Counted from the first letter of the stretch, positions 8,441 through 19,786 are shown. The stretch: 64,000 bases of DNA from DATKWD01 sp963704815 (GCA_963704815.1 CAVPHU010000003.1:203646-267645), one strand, 5' to 3'. Notes: generated by a model from the sequence alone, not told the origin. Translations and numbers: made by a program.

Positions 8441-9702
8441 GCACCGCGCAACGCAGGACCATCGGCGTGCTGTTCGGCATCCTCGGCATCGTGCTGGTCG
8501 GCGCGGTTGCGCCCAACCTCGACTCAGCGACGCGAGCGTTCACGTTCGAGACACCGCCAGACCCGGCGACGTTCTCGTTCACACCCTCGGTGCTCGTCAT
8601 CGCCATCGGCATCATCTTCATCCTCACCGCAGTCATCGACCTTCCTCGGCAAGCGCGCCGAGCGGTGGGCACCCATCGCACTCGGCGACGTCGGCGGCCC
8701 TCTTCCTGCCGCTCATCGTCATCATCGGCCTCGCCCTGTCGACCTCGTCGAACACCAACGTCATCCAGCTCATGGTCGAGTCACTCCGGCTGGGCACCCC
8801 GATCGCACTCGGAGCGATGGCCGGCCTGTGGTGCGAGCGCTCCGGTGTGGTCAACATCGCCATCGAGGGAATGATGCTCGCCTCCGCCGGCGTCGGATTC
8901 ACCGTCTACGCGACGCTCGGCAACGGCAACGAGACGCACTGGCTGTGGATCTCGATCGCCATCGCCATCCTCACCGGCGGGTTCGATCGCGGCCCTCCAC
9001 GCGGTGGTGTCCGTGTCCTTCCGCGTCGACCAGATCATCTCCGGCGTGGTCATCAACCTGCTCGCCATCGGGATGACCGGGTTCCTGCGTTCCGAGCTCA
9101 TCGTGCCGTCGGGCACCACGTCGGGTGTCCCGACCTCGGACATCTCGCTGCCGTTGCTGTCGAGCCTCCCGATCGTGGGCGACCAGGTGTTCACGAACAA
9201 GCCGATCTTCTTCTCGATGTTCGTGGTGGTGGTCATGAGTTGGTTCATCCTCTGGCGGACCCGCTTCGGTCTCCGGATCAGGTCGGTCGGCGAGAACCCG
9301 CACGCAGCCGAAACGCTGGGCGTGAACGTCATCAAGATGCGCTACCAGGCGGTCATCATCGGCGGGCTCATCGCCGGGCTGGCCGGTGCCTGGTTCTCGA
9401 TGGAATCGCAAGGCGGATTCCAGGACAACATGACCAACGGCGCCGGCTTCATCGCCCTCGCTGCCCTCATCTTCGGCAAGTGGCGGCCGGGCACGGCGTT
9501 CCTGGGCGCCATGCTCTTCGGATTCACCCGCGCCCTGGGCTCACGGCTGCAGATCCTCGGAGTCGAGGTCGGCGACTTCGAGATCCCGAGCGAGCTGTGG
9601 CAGTCGCTCCCGTTCGTCGTCACCATCATCGTGGTCGCAGGCGCGGTCGGCCGCGCCATGCCACCTGCAGCCGACGGGGTGCCCTACGAGCCCAGCCGAT
9701 GA
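8437..9702 (+). CDS. nucleoside ABC importer permease, second subunit (frameshifts near 8640, 8685 and 8990)
   Basis: This is the second BPD_transp_2 permease, starting at ATG 8437 (ATGA overlap) and about 420 residues long. Conserved pieces are CERSGVVNIAIEGMML (the FNIGAEGQ equivalent), the FRVDQIISGVVINLLAIG helix, FGLRIRSVGENPHAAETLG, and NGAGFIALAALIFGKWRPG near the end. The extra N-terminal hydrophobic segments distinguish it from the first permease. Three single-base insertions (C in GACCTTC, G in GGCGACG, A in GATC) break the frame; removing each restores continuous membrane sequence. It stops at TGA 9700-9702, seven bases before cdd, so transport and catabolism genes are in one transcription unit. 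Confidence 0.88.
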
Positions 9703-9709
9703 ACCGGCC

Positions 9710-10090
9710 GTGACCGACTCCGTCGACTGGGACCGGCTGCTCGAGGCGGCCCGACGTGCGCGCCTCCACGCCTATGCGCCCTACTCGAACTTCGCGGTCG
9801 GTGCCGCCGGGCTGGTCGACGACGGCCGGGTCGTCAGCGGCTGCAACGTCGAGAACGCCAGCTACGGCCTCTCGCTGTGCGCCGAGTGCTCGATGGTCTC
9901 GGCGCTGCACGGAAGCGGCGGCGGTCGCCTGGTCGCCGTCGCCTGCGTCGGTCCCGACGGTGAGCCCGTCGCTCCCTGCGGCCGCTGCCGCCAGGTCCTG
10001 TTCGAACACGCCGCCCGAGGCGCCGAAGTCAATCGGCGACCACTTGCCGAGCTGCTGCCCGACGCCTTCGGGCCCGACGACCTGAGCTGA
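9710..10090 (+). CDS. cdd: cytidine deaminase
   Basis: A 126-residue protein begins at GTG 9710, the usual length of the homotetrameric cytidine deaminases. It converts cytidine and deoxycytidine to uridine and deoxyuridine. Visible motifs are YSNFAVGAA near the N-terminus, NVENASYGLSLCAE (zinc ligand Cys and catalytic Glu in CAE, about residues 54-56), and PCGRCRQ (the remaining two zinc Cys). It sits between the nucleoside importer and deoA, so imported cytidine can be deaminated and then phosphorolysed. There are no frame breaks. Confidence 0.95.
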   Translation: MTDSVDWDRLLEAARRARLHAYAPYSNFAVGAAGLVDDGRVVSGCNVENASYGLSLCAECSMVSALHGSGGGRLVAVACVGPDGEPVAPCGRCRQVLFEHAARGAEVNRRPLAELLPDAFGPDDLS

Positions 10091-10117
10091 CCGACCCGAC
10101 CTCGAGGAGACGAATCC

Positions 10118-11409
<1,292 letters not shown>

Positions 11410-11413
<4 letters not shown>

Positions 11414-12498
11414 TCTCCTCGACGCTCGACGACTACCGCAGAGCGCCGAAGGTGCTGCTCCACGACCACCTCGACGGTGGTCTGCGACCCAGCACGGTGA
11501 TCGAACTCGCCGAGGAGTACCACTACGACCGACTCCCGTCGACCGACGTCGACGAGCTCGCTGCGTGGTTCCACTCCGGTGCCGATCGGCGCGACCTCGA
11601 TCTGTACCTCGAGACGTTCCAGCACACGGTCGGGGTGATGCAGCACCGCGACGCGCTCCGTCGGGTGGCCGCAGAGTGCGCGGCCGACCTGGCGGACGAT
11701 GGTGTCGTGTACGCCGAGGTGCGATTCGCGCCCGAGCTCCACATCCAGGCCGGGCTGAGCCTCGACGAGGTGGTCGAAGCGGTGCTCGCCGGGTTCGAGG
11801 AAGGATCGGCCGGTCGGCCGATCGAGATCGGGACGCTCATCACCGCGATGCGCCACGCCGCCAACTCGACCGAGATCGCCGATCTCGCCATCGCGTTCCG
11901 CGACGACGGCGTCGTCGGGTTCGACATCGCCGGGAGCGAAGCCGGCAATCCTCCGACCCGTCACCTCGCGGCCTTCCAGAAGGTGGCTCAGGCCAACTTC
12001 CACATCACCATCCACGCCGGCGAGGCCTTCGGCCTTCCCTCGATCTGGGAGGCCGTGCAGATCTGCGGGGCAGAGCGGCTGGGGCATGGCGTCCGGATCG
12101 TCGACGACATCGAGATCGACCCCGACGGCAACGCCACGCTCGGTCGGCTCGCCGGGTTCGTTCGCGACCGCCGCGTCCCCCTCGAGATGTGCCCGACGTC
12201 GAACGTCAACACCGGCGTGGCCCCGAGCATCGCCGAGCATCCGATCGGGCTGCTCCGCCGCCTCCGGTTCCGGGTCACGGTCAACACCGACAACCGCCTG
12301 ATGAGCGATGTGACCATGTCATCGGAGTTCGCGGCCTTGGCCGAAGCCTTCGACTACGGCTGGTCGGACTTCGAGTGGCTCACGGTCAATGCCATGAAGA
12401 GCTCGTTCTGGCCCTTCGACCGCCGCCTCCGCCTGATCAACGAGGTCATCAAGCCCGGCTACGCCGCACTCAAGGCCTCGGCCATCGGCACCAGCTAG
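11410..12498 (+). CDS. add: adenosine deaminase
   Basis: A 362-residue TIM-barrel metallohydrolase that converts adenosine or deoxyadenosine to the inosine form. The start ATG at 11410 overlaps the deoA stop. Zinc ligands and catalytic residues are visible: HDHLDGG (about residues 18-24), the HAGE segment (catalytic Glu), LGHGVRI, and the C-terminal TVNTDNRLMS, where most family members have NTDDP; the N variant is usual in actinobacterial adenosine deaminases. It closes the rightward salvage operon; deoC lies tail-to-tail one base further. Confidence 0.94.
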
Positions 12499-12499
12499 C

Positions 12500-13150
12500 T
12501 CAGCCGGCGAGGATCGCGGCGCTCTTGGAGGCGCCGATCCGCGTGGCCCCGGCCTCGATCATGGCTTCGGCGGTCGCCCGATCGCCGATGCCCCCGGACG
12601 CCTTCACCCCGAGGCGACCCCCGACAGCGCCGTGCATCGCGGCCACGGCCTCGAGCGTCGCCCCTCCCGTGGGGTGGAAGCCGGTCGAGGTCTTGACGTA
12701 GTCGGCCCCGGCCTCCTCGGCGACCTGGCAGGCACGGACGATGGTGTCGAGGTCCCAGAGCCCGGTCTCGAGGATGACCTTGAGCCCGGTTGCGGGCGCG
12801 GCGGCCCGGACGGCGCCGATGTCGGCCTCCACCGCCTGCCAGTCGCCCGATGCGATGGAACCGAGGGCGGCGACCATGTCGAGCTCGGACGCTCCGTCGT
12901 TCACCGCTTGGACCGCCTCGGCGGCCTTGACCGACGAGACGTGCGCGCCCGACGGGAACCCGATCACGGTGGCCAGCCCGACCGACCCGGTGAGCTGACG
13001 GCGCACGCCCGGCACGTGGACGGGCGAGACACACACGGCTGCGACACCCAGGTCGATCCCCTCGGCGACCACCGCTTCGACGTCGGCCGGGGTCGCTTCG
13101 GGCTTGAGGATGGTGTGATCGATGGTCGCGGCCAGTTCGGTGGTGTCCAT
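12500..13150 (-). CDS. deoC: deoxyribose-phosphate aldolase
   Basis: A 216-residue class I aldolase that splits 2-deoxyribose 5-phosphate into glyceraldehyde 3-phosphate and acetaldehyde, the end step of deoxynucleoside catabolism. Typical sequence: IDHTILKPEAT at the N-terminus, the DMV motif, YVKTSTGF, and VKASGGI, which holds the Schiff-base lysine near residue 178. It is convergent with add and divergent from upp; only 20 bases separate the two start codons, so both messages must have very short leaders or promoters inside the other gene. Confidence 0.94.
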   Translation of the reverse strand: MDTTELAATIDHTILKPEATPADVEAVVAEGIDLGVAAVCVSPVHVPGVRRQLTGSVGLATVIGFPSGAHVSSVKAAEAVQAVNDGASELDMVAALGSIASGDWQAVEADIGAVRAAAPATGLKVILETGLWDLDTIVRACQVAEEAGADYVKTSTGFHPTGGATLEAVAAMHGAVGGRLGVKASGGIGDRATAEAMIEAGATRIGASKSAAILAG

Positions 13151-13165
13151 GATCGTGACATCATG
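13148..13165. promoter_or_regulatory. perfect dyad across the deoC start (possible operator)
   Basis: CATGAT (13148-13153), a six-base spacer, then ATCATG (13160-13165) form a perfect inverted repeat. The left arm includes the deoC start codon; the right arm ends five bases before the upp ATG. A regulator bound here would block both divergent starts. The short arms could also arise by chance from two start-codon contexts. Confidence 0.3.
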
Positions 13166-13170
13166 CCCTC

Positions 13171-13794
13171 ATGCAGACCACGGTCGTCGACCATCCCCTC
13201 GCCGCCCAGCTCCTGACCCTCATCCGTGACGAGGCGAGTGGCCGGGCTCAGTTCCGTCAGGCCCTCGACGACCTCTCGGTGATGCTCGTCTACGAGGCCA
13301 CGCGTGACCTCGCCACCACCCCGATCCGGGTGCAGACGCCGCTCGCCGAGGCCCCGGGCATCATGGTCGACGAGCCACCGCTCGTCGTCCCGGTGCTCCG
13401 CGCCGGGCTGGGCATGATGGGCGCCGCCCAGCGGCTGCTGCCGTTCACGGCCACGGGCTACATCGGGGTCGCCCGCAACGAGACCACCCTCGAGCCCGAG
13501 CCCTACATGAATTCGGTGCCCGACGATCTCGGCGGCCGTCCTGTCCTGGTGCTCGACCCGATGCTGGCAACGGGAGGGTCGCTCGAGTTCACGTGCCGGA
13601 TCCTTGCGGACCACGGGGCAGGAACCCAGACCGCAGTGTGTGTCCTGGCTGCGCCCGAGGGCATCTCGCGTCTCCGCAGCTGCGGGCTGGTCGACCACCT
13701 CGTGACCGCGGCGATCGACGAGCGCCTCGACGAGAACGCCTACATCGTCCCGGGACTCGGCGACGCCGGCGACCGCCAGTTCGGCACGGCCTGA
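13171..13794 (+). CDS. upp: uracil phosphoribosyltransferase
   Basis: A 207-residue type I phosphoribosyltransferase making UMP from uracil and PRPP, so it recovers the uracil released by the upstream phosphorylase. Hallmarks: the VPVLRAGLGM loop, the PRPP-binding sequence VLVLDPMLATGGS (about residues 125-137), and the C-terminal uracil-binding YIVPGLGDAGDRQFGT. The start is ATG at 13171, very close to the deoC start; there is no good ribosome-binding site, consistent with a leaderless or near-leaderless message. Confidence 0.96.
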   Translation: MQTTVVDHPLAAQLLTLIRDEASGRAQFRQALDDLSVMLVYEATRDLATTPIRVQTPLAEAPGIMVDEPPLVVPVLRAGLGMMGAAQRLLPFTATGYIGVARNETTLEPEPYMNSVPDDLGGRPVLVLDPMLATGGSLEFTCRILADHGAGTQTAVCVLAAPEGISRLRSCGLVDHLVTAAIDERLDENAYIVPGLGDAGDRQFGTA

Positions 13795-13801
13795 ACGCTC
13801 C

Positions 13802-15442
13802 TCAGTTCACGACCGACGAGACGGCCTCGCTGAGCGCTTCCAGCCGGGAACGGGCCCGCTCGCGTGCCTCGGCAACGTCGGGGCTCGGCGGCTCGACCGC
13901 CTCGAGATAGCACTTGAGCTTGGGTTCGGTGCCGCTGGGCCGAAGGACGACCCGGCCACCCTCGAGCTCGAACACCAGGGCGTTGGTGACCGGAAGACGC
14001 CCGCCGAGGGCGAGGTCCTCCATCGCCGTCACCTCGATGCCGGCGAAGTGGGTCGGAGGATCGGACCGAAGGGTGTCGAGGGTGCTCGCCAGGACGTCCA
14101 TGCCGCCTGCGCCCTCGGCCCGGACCACGATCTGGGCCGTCTCGTGCACGCCGAGCTCGGCCGACAGCTCATCCAGGCGGTCGAGCAGCGACCGCCCGGT
14201 CGATGCCAGCCACGAGGCCGCCTCGGCCATGACGAGCGCCGCGCTGATGCCGTCCTTGTCGCGAACCTCCGACGAGACGGCGTAGCCGAGCGCCTCCTCG
14301 TAACCGAACAGGAGCCGGTCGGGAGGCGCGGCTCGCGCGACCCACTTGAACCCGGTCAGTGTCTCGACCGCATCGACGCCGCGCACTTCCGCCAGCCGGA
14401 AGAGCATGCGCGACGAGACGACGGTGGTGGCGATGGTGACCGGCCCTCCGCCGGTTCGGTGGTCCACGAGGTGGTCAGCGAGGAGGATCCCGATCTCGTC
14501 GCCACGGAGCCGACGCCAGGTGCCACCCGACGGCACGGCGACCCCGAGCCGGTCGGCGTCCGGATCGTTGGCGAGGGCCAGATCGGCCTCGACCTCGTCG
14601 GCCGTCTCCATGAGCAGATCCATGGCGCCGGGTTCCTCGGGATTGGGGAATGCCACCGTGGGGAACGCCGGATCGGGCTCGAACTGGCGCTCCACCAGGG
14701 CCGGCGCCGCGAACCCCGCCCGCTCGAACGCCTGCACCATGAGCCGCCCGCCGACTCCGTGCATGGCGGTGTAGGCGACCCGGACCGACCGGGCCTCGGG
14801 CACCGTCAGTGCACGGGTCACCGCGGCCAGGTAGCGATCGACGAGGCCGGGATCGGCCTCGACGCGGCGCTCGGCATCGAGGTCGATCTGATCGAGGCGC
14901 TCGATGGCGTCGATCCGCTGCGAGATGGCCTGATCGATCGGGTTGACGATCTGCGCTCCGTCGGCCAGATAGACCTTGTACCCGTTGTCGGCGGGAGGAT
15001 TGTGGCTCGCGGTGACCATGACGCCGGCTGCGGCCTGCCCGTCGAGCACCGCGAAGGCCAGCAACGGGGTCGGACACGGTGCCGGCAGGACCACGGGGAC
15101 TCGTCCGGCGCCACCGATCACCGCCACCGCCTCGTCGAGGAACGCAGCCGACCCGGTGCGGGCATCGCGACCGATCACGATCGGGCCCGCCACTCCCTCG
15201 GCGTCGAGGTGGGCGACCAGTCCGGCCGTGGCCCGCCGAACGGTGGCCCGGTTCATCCGGTTCGGGCCGGCACCGACCTGACCTCGCAGGCCTGCGGTCC
15301 CGAACTCGAGCCGGCCGTCGAACCGGGACGCGAGATCGTCGAGCGCCCCGGCCTCGATCAGCGCCTCGATCTCGCGCCGCGTCTCGGGATCGGGGTCCTG
15401 CGCGACCCACGCACGAGCCGCGTCGATCAACTCGGCGCTCAC
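13802..15442 (-). CDS. phosphohexomutase-family protein, probable phosphopentomutase/phosphoglucomutase
   Basis: A 546-residue alpha-D-phosphohexomutase with all four domains. The active-site phosphoserine loop is TASHNPP (about residue 145), the metal-binding loop is DPDADR (about residue 296), the sugar-binding loop is GYEEALGY, and the phosphate-binding loop near the C-terminus is RPSGTEPKLK. Length and sequence resemble the PGM2/PmmB group, which includes phosphopentomutases. Because it overlaps the purine nucleoside phosphorylase gene (GTGA, positions 15439-15442) and lies in a nucleoside salvage block, converting ribose 1-phosphate to ribose 5-phosphate is its likely job. The start is GTG at 15442. 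Confidence 0.9.
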   Translation of the reverse strand: MSAELIDAARAWVAQDPDPETRREIEALIEAGALDDLASRFDGRLEFGTAGLRGQVGAGPNRMNRATVRRATAGLVAHLDAEGVAGPIVIGRDARTGSAAFLDEAVAVIGGAGRVPVVLPAPCPTPLLAFAVLDGQAAAGVMVTASHNPPADNGYKVYLADGAQIVNPIDQAISQRIDAIERLDQIDLDAERRVEADPGLVDRYLAAVTRALTVPEARSVRVAYTAMHGVGGRLMVQAFERAGFAAPALVERQFEPDPAFPTVAFPNPEEPGAMDLLMETADEVEADLALANDPDADRLGVAVPSGGTWRRLRGDEIGILLADHLVDHRTGGGPVTIATTVVSSRMLFRLAEVRGVDAVETLTGFKWVARAAPPDRLLFGYEEALGYAVSSEVRDKDGISAALVMAEAASWLASTGRSLLDRLDELSAELGVHETAQIVVRAEGAGGMDVLASTLDTLRSDPPTHFAGIEVTAMEDLALGGRLPVTNALVFELEGGRVVLRPSGTEPKLKCYLEAVEPPSPDVAEARERARSRLEALSEAVSSVVN

Positions 15443-16251
15443 AGCCTCTCGATCAGCTCGGCGAGCAACGTTCCCATCCGATCGGCGGCCGCCCCGGCCA
15501 CCCGGAGGACATCGGCATGATCGAGGGGGTCGCCCAGACCTGCGGCGAGGTTCGTCACGAGCGAGATCCCGAGCACGTCAGCGCCGAGATGGGAGGCGGC
15601 CACCGCTTCATGGACGGTCGACATCCCGACGAGGTCGCCGCCGAGCTGGCGCAACATCCGGATCTCGGCCGGGGTCTCGTACTGCGGGCCGCGCATGCCC
15701 ACGTAGACGCCGTCGACCAGCGTCGGATCGAGCTCGCGGGCGAGCTCGCGGAGACCGGCGGACCAGCAGTCGGTCAGATCGGGGAACCGCGGCCCCAGGT
15801 CGTCTCGATTCGCACCCGTGAGGGGCGACGACCCGGTGAGGTCGAGGTGGTCGGCGATCAAGACGGGTTGCCCCACCGAGAGACCCTCGCGGATGCCGCC
15901 CGCCGCGTTCGTCAGCACCACGGTCCGGCAACCGGCCAGCACGGCGGTGCGCACCGCATGAACGACCGCCGACGGGGGGTGACCCTCGTACGCGTGCACG
16001 CGACCGGCGAGAACGAGAACGCGACGTGTGCCGGCGCGCAGCGAGATCGCACGACCGGTGTGGCCGGCGACGGTCGCCGCGGCGAATCCCGGGAGCTCGG
16101 CGGTGGCGACCTCGGCCACCGCCTCGCCGATCCGCTCGACCGACGACGTCCACCCGGAGCCGAGCACGATCGCCACGTCGTGATGATCGGCCTCGGTGGC
16201 TTCCGCCAGTGCGGCCGCAGCCTCCTCGGCGACCGCGTACGGGTCGGTCAC
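15439..16251 (-). CDS. purine-nucleoside phosphorylase
   Basis: A 270-residue trimeric-type PNP that releases purine base and ribose 1-phosphate from inosine and guanosine. Motifs: LGSGWTSSVERI (phosphate loop), VAGHTG, GRVHAYEGH, LTNAAGGI, MRGPQYETPAEI and VGMSTVHEA, the last with the nucleoside-binding Met/Glu region. The GTG start at 16251 overlaps the stop of the upstream kinase gene by two bases, so kinase, phosphorylase and mutase are translationally coupled. The Asn expected in the purine-specific pocket is seen in VTNLAAG near residue 235. Confidence 0.93.
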   Translation of the reverse strand: MTDPYAVAEEAAAALAEATEADHHDVAIVLGSGWTSSVERIGEAVAEVATAELPGFAAATVAGHTGRAISLRAGTRRVLVLAGRVHAYEGHPPSAVVHAVRTAVLAGCRTVVLTNAAGGIREGLSVGQPVLIADHLDLTGSSPLTGANRDDLGPRFPDLTDCWSAGLRELARELDPTLVDGVYVGMRGPQYETPAEIRMLRQLGGDLVGMSTVHEAVAASHLGADVLGISLVTNLAAGLGDPLDHADVLRVAGAAADRMGTLLAELIERL

Positions 16252-17249
16252 CTGAGTCGGCTCGGGATGAGGTCGACCAGCGGCACCACCGGGCGGGCTC
16301 CTGTGTGACTGATGACTTCGGCGGCGGCGATCGACCCCAGATGGGCACAGTCGGCCAGCTCGAACCCTCGCGCCAGCCCGAAGAGTGCGCCGGATGCGAA
16401 GAGGTCGCCGGCACCGGTGGTGTCCTGGACCTCCTCGACGGGAACGGCCGGGACCTCGTGGAGGGCATCGGCGGTGGCCACCACCGAACCGGCCGGGCCG
16501 CGGGTGACGAAGCTGATCTCGACCTCGTCGCGCACCCGGTCGATCGCCGCATCGAGGTCGCACTCGTACAGCGCCTGCAACTCGTCGGCATTGGCGAACA
16601 GGACGTCGACCTGATCGTGCACCAGGTCGAGCCACTCGGGCCGGTGGCGCTCGACACAGAACGTGTCCGACAGCGTCAACGACACCTTGCGGCCGTGGTC
16701 GTGTGCGTGGCGACTGGCGACCCAGTAGGCCTCCTTGGCCGGCGGCAGATCGAACAGGTAGCCCTCGAGGAAGGTGAGGGCGGCCGATCCGACCAGGTCG
16801 GTGTCGATGTCGTCGGGACCGAGGTCCGACGATGCCCCGAGGAACGTGCTCATCGTCCGCTCGGCGTCGGGGGTGACGACGATCAGGCACCGGCCGGTCG
16901 GCGGATCGTCGGTGGCCCCCGAGGTGGCGAACTCGACCCCTGTCGAACGGAGATCGTGGCCGAACACTTCGCCCAGCTGGTCGCCGGCGACGCGGCCCAG
17001 GTAGCCCGCAGTCCCGCCCAGGCTGGCGATCCCGGCCATGGTGTTCGCGGCGGAGCCGCCGGACACCTCGATCCCCGGACCCATGGCCGAGTAGAGCTCG
17101 GTCGCACGTTCGGCGTCGATCAAGGTCATGGCGCCCCGATTGAGCGACATCGTCTGGATGAAGTCGTCGGTCTCGTGGCTCAGCACGTCGACGAGGGCAT
17201 TGCCGATGCCGACGACGTCAAGGGTGGGTTCAGACACGGCACTGGACAC
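16248..17249 (-). CDS. PfkB family carbohydrate kinase, probable adenosine kinase
   Basis: A 333-residue ribokinase-fold kinase. Features: DVVGIGNALVD at the N-terminus, the substrate-side GGSAANTMAG motif (about residue 63), and the ATP/catalytic signature DTTGAGDLFASG (about residue 285), whose GAGD Asp is the catalytic base. The NALVDV start and LGRVAGD segment resemble adenosine kinase-like members more than ribokinases, and the neighbouring PNP and adenosine deaminase support nucleoside use, but ribose or another sugar cannot be excluded. GTG starts at 17249 and 17237 are both possible. It is first in a leftward three-gene operon and lies only 26 bases from pepN. Confidence 0.85.
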   Translation of the reverse strand: MSSAVSEPTLDVVGIGNALVDVLSHETDDFIQTMSLNRGAMTLIDAERATELYSAMGPGIEVSGGSAANTMAGIASLGGTAGYLGRVAGDQLGEVFGHDLRSTGVEFATSGATDDPPTGRCLIVVTPDAERTMSTFLGASSDLGPDDIDTDLVGSAALTFLEGYLFDLPPAKEAYWVASRHAHDHGRKVSLTLSDTFCVERHRPEWLDLVHDQVDVLFANADELQALYECDLDAAIDRVRDEVEISFVTRGPAGSVVATADALHEVPAVPVEEVQDTTGAGDLFASGALFGLARGFELADCAHLGSIAAAEVISHTGARPVVPLVDLIPSRLR

Positions 17250-17275
17250 TAGAGCGGCGCCGGTAGGTTCGACAG

Positions 17276-19786
17276 ATGGCGCACGACCCTCACCGTCTTC
17301 CGACGAACGTCCTCCCCCGCCGCTACGACCTCGAACTCGAACCGGACCTCGACGCCGCCACGTTCTCGGGCCGGGTTCGCATCGCGGTCGACGTCGTCGA
17401 CTCGACCGAGACGATCGTGATGAACGGGCTCGAGCTCGACGTCCTCGAGGTCGTGGTCGACGCCGGCGGCGAGACCCGCGATGCGACCGCCACGACCGAC
17501 GACGAGGCCGAGCGCATCACGGTGACGCTGACCGAGCCACTCGCGCCCGGCGATGCCGTCGTCGATCTCCGATTCACCGGGGTCCTCAACGACAAGCTCG
17601 TGGGCTTCTACCGCTCGACGTTCACCGATCGTGATGGCACCGAACACGCCATGGCGACCACACAGATGGAGGCGACCTACGCCCGTCAGGCGTTCCCCTG
17701 CTGGGACGAGCCGGCCGCCAAGGCGGTGTTCGCCGTGACCCTGGTCGTCGCCGACGGTCTCGTGGCGGTGTCGAACGCACGGGAGACGTCGACCGAGCGC
17801 CTCGACGGAGGGCGCCGCCGGGTCCGCTTCGCCGACACGATCGCCATGTCGACCTATCTGGTCGCGTTCGTGGTCGGGCCGCTCGAGATCACCGACGGGC
17901 CCGTGGTCGACAGCGTGCCGCTTCGCCTCGTCCACCCGCCGGGCCAGGCTCACCTCACCGACTTCGCGCTCGAGGTCGGGGCCTTCGCCCTGTCGCACCT
18001 GGCGGGCTACTACGACATCGCCTATCCCGGCGACAAGCTCGACCTCGTGGCCGTGCCGGACTTCGCGTTCGGGGCGATGGAGAACCTCGGCTGCGTGACG
18101 TTCCGCGAGACCCTGCTGCTCATCGACCCCGAGTCGGCGACGCGCGAGGAGCTCGAGCGGGCGGTCGACGTGATCAGCCACGAGATCGCCCACATGTGGT
18201 TCGGCGACCTGGTCACCATGAAGTGGTGGAACGGCATCTGGCTCAACGAGGCCTTCGCCACGTTCGTCGAGATGAAGACCACCGATGCCTTTCGGCCGGA
18301 GTGGAAGCGGTGGAACAGCTTCGGGGTGTCCCGAGCTGCGGCGTTCGACACCGATGCGCTGACCACGACCCGCCCCATCGAGTTCGAGGTCGCCTCACCC
18401 GATCAGGCCGAAGCCATGTTCGACATCCTCACCTACGAGAAGGGCGCCTCGGTGGTCCGGATGCTCGAGCAGTTCGTGGGCGAGGAGCCGTTCCGTCGCG
18501 GCATCGAGCACTACCTCCGCTCGCACCAGTTCGGGAACACCGAGACCACCGACCTCTGGGATGCCATCGAATCGACGACCGGACAACCGGTCCGCGAGGT
18601 CATGGACACCTGGATCTTCCAGGGCGGGTTCCCCACCCTCGACGTCGAGCTCGACGGCGAGGCCGTGATCCTGCGGCAGTCGAGGTTCTCGTACAACCCC
18701 GCGGAGCCCCGCACCTGGCTCGTGCCGGCCATCGTGACCGTGCGGCGAGGCGGGGCGATGACGATCGAGAAGGTGGTCGTCGGCGCCGAGCCCCATCGGA
18801 TCGAGCCGAGTGGTCCGGTCGATCTGGTCGTGGCCAACACCGGAGCCAGCGGCTTCTTTCGTACCCGCTACGACGATGTCCTCGCCCACGCCATCCGAAC
18901 CCAGGCGACGACGGCCCTCGTCGAGACCGAGCGCTTCGTCCTCGTCGACGACACCTGGGCGTTCGTGATCGCCGGAGAGATCGGAGCCGACCGGTTCGTC
19001 GACCTGGCCGAGGCGCTGGGCTCCGAGCGCGACCTCGCGGTCTGGAGGGTCATCCTCGGCGGTCTCACCCACCTCATCGACGACCTGGGCCCGGCCGCTG
19101 CCGGCCTCCGCACGCGCGCTGCCGAGGTCGTGGCCGGCGTGGTGGCCGATCTCGGCGATGCCGCACGGCCCGCCGACACCGACGTGACCCGCGAGCTTCG
19201 CGCCCGCCTGTTCGAGTTCCGAGCCGTCTCGCTCGATGACGCCGGGATGATCGAGCGGGCCGTCCAGCTCGACCGGGCCGGGGATCACGACGATGCGGCC
19301 ATGGCGGCGGCCGCCGAGCGGGTCCGCGGCACCTTCGCCTCGGCACCGGATGCCGATGACCTCATCGAGCGCTACGAGCAGGCCACGACCCCGCAGGCCC
19401 AGCTCCGTGCGCTGTATGCCCTCACCGGCGCCCGCGACGAAGCGGTCCACCGGCGCCTCGTCGAGTACGTCCTCACCTCCGGCAAGGTGAGAACCCAGAA
19501 CGAACCGTTCGTGCTCGCCCGGATGCTCCGAAACCGGCGTCACGCCGCAGCCACGTGGTCGGCCATCACCTCGAACTGGGATGCGCTGTTGGAACGTCTC
19601 GCCTCGTCGACGGTGTCGAGGATGATCGAAGGCATTCGGAGCGTGGCCGACGCCGCACTCGCTGCGGAGATCGTGACGTTCCTCGACGCACACCCGCGAC
19701 CCGACCGGACCAAGATCGCGCAACACCTCGAACGGATGCACGTGACGGTCGCCCAGGCCGAGCGCACGCGCGCCGTGCTCGGCTGA
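17276..19786 (+). CDS. pepN: aminopeptidase N, M1 family metallopeptidase
   Basis: An 836-residue zinc aminopeptidase removing N-terminal residues from peptides in the cytoplasm. The N-terminal beta-saddle domain includes the PCWDEPAAKAVF motif; the exopeptidase motif GAMEN lies near residue 266; the zinc site is HEIAHMWFG followed 18 residues later by the third ligand in WLNEAFA; the catalytic Tyr lies in the DILTYEKG segment. The C-terminal helical ERAP1-like domain is present and complete. The start ATG at 17276 has no strong ribosome site. No frame breaks in 2.5 kb. It is divergent from the kinase operon. Confidence 0.96.
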   Translation: MAHDPHRLPTNVLPRRYDLELEPDLDAATFSGRVRIAVDVVDSTETIVMNGLELDVLEVVVDAGGETRDATATTDDEAERITVTLTEPLAPGDAVVDLRFTGVLNDKLVGFYRSTFTDRDGTEHAMATTQMEATYARQAFPCWDEPAAKAVFAVTLVVADGLVAVSNARETSTERLDGGRRRVRFADTIAMSTYLVAFVVGPLEITDGPVVDSVPLRLVHPPGQAHLTDFALEVGAFALSHLAGYYDIAYPGDKLDLVAVPDFAFGAMENLGCVTFRETLLLIDPESATREELERAVDVISHEIAHMWFGDLVTMKWWNGIWLNEAFATFVEMKTTDAFRPEWKRWNSFGVSRAAAFDTDALTTTRPIEFEVASPDQAEAMFDILTYEKGASVVRMLEQFVGEEPFRRGIEHYLRSHQFGNTETTDLWDAIESTTGQPVREVMDTWIFQGGFPTLDVELDGEAVILRQSRFSYNPAEPRTWLVPAIVTVRRGGAMTIEKVVVGAEPHRIEPSGPVDLVVANTGASGFFRTRYDDVLAHAIRTQATTALVETERFVLVDDTWAFVIAGEIGADRFVDLAEALGSERDLAVWRVILGGLTHLIDDLGPAAAGLRTRAAEVVAGVVADLGDAARPADTDVTRELRARLFEFRAVSLDDAGMIERAVQLDRAGDHDDAAMAAAAERVRGTFASAPDADDLIERYEQATTPQAQLRALYALTGARDEAVHRRLVEYVLTSGKVRTQNEPFVLARMLRNRRHAAATWSAITSNWDALLERLASSTVSRMIEGIRSVADAALAAEIVTFLDAHPRPDRTKIAQHLERMHVTVAQAERTRAVLG

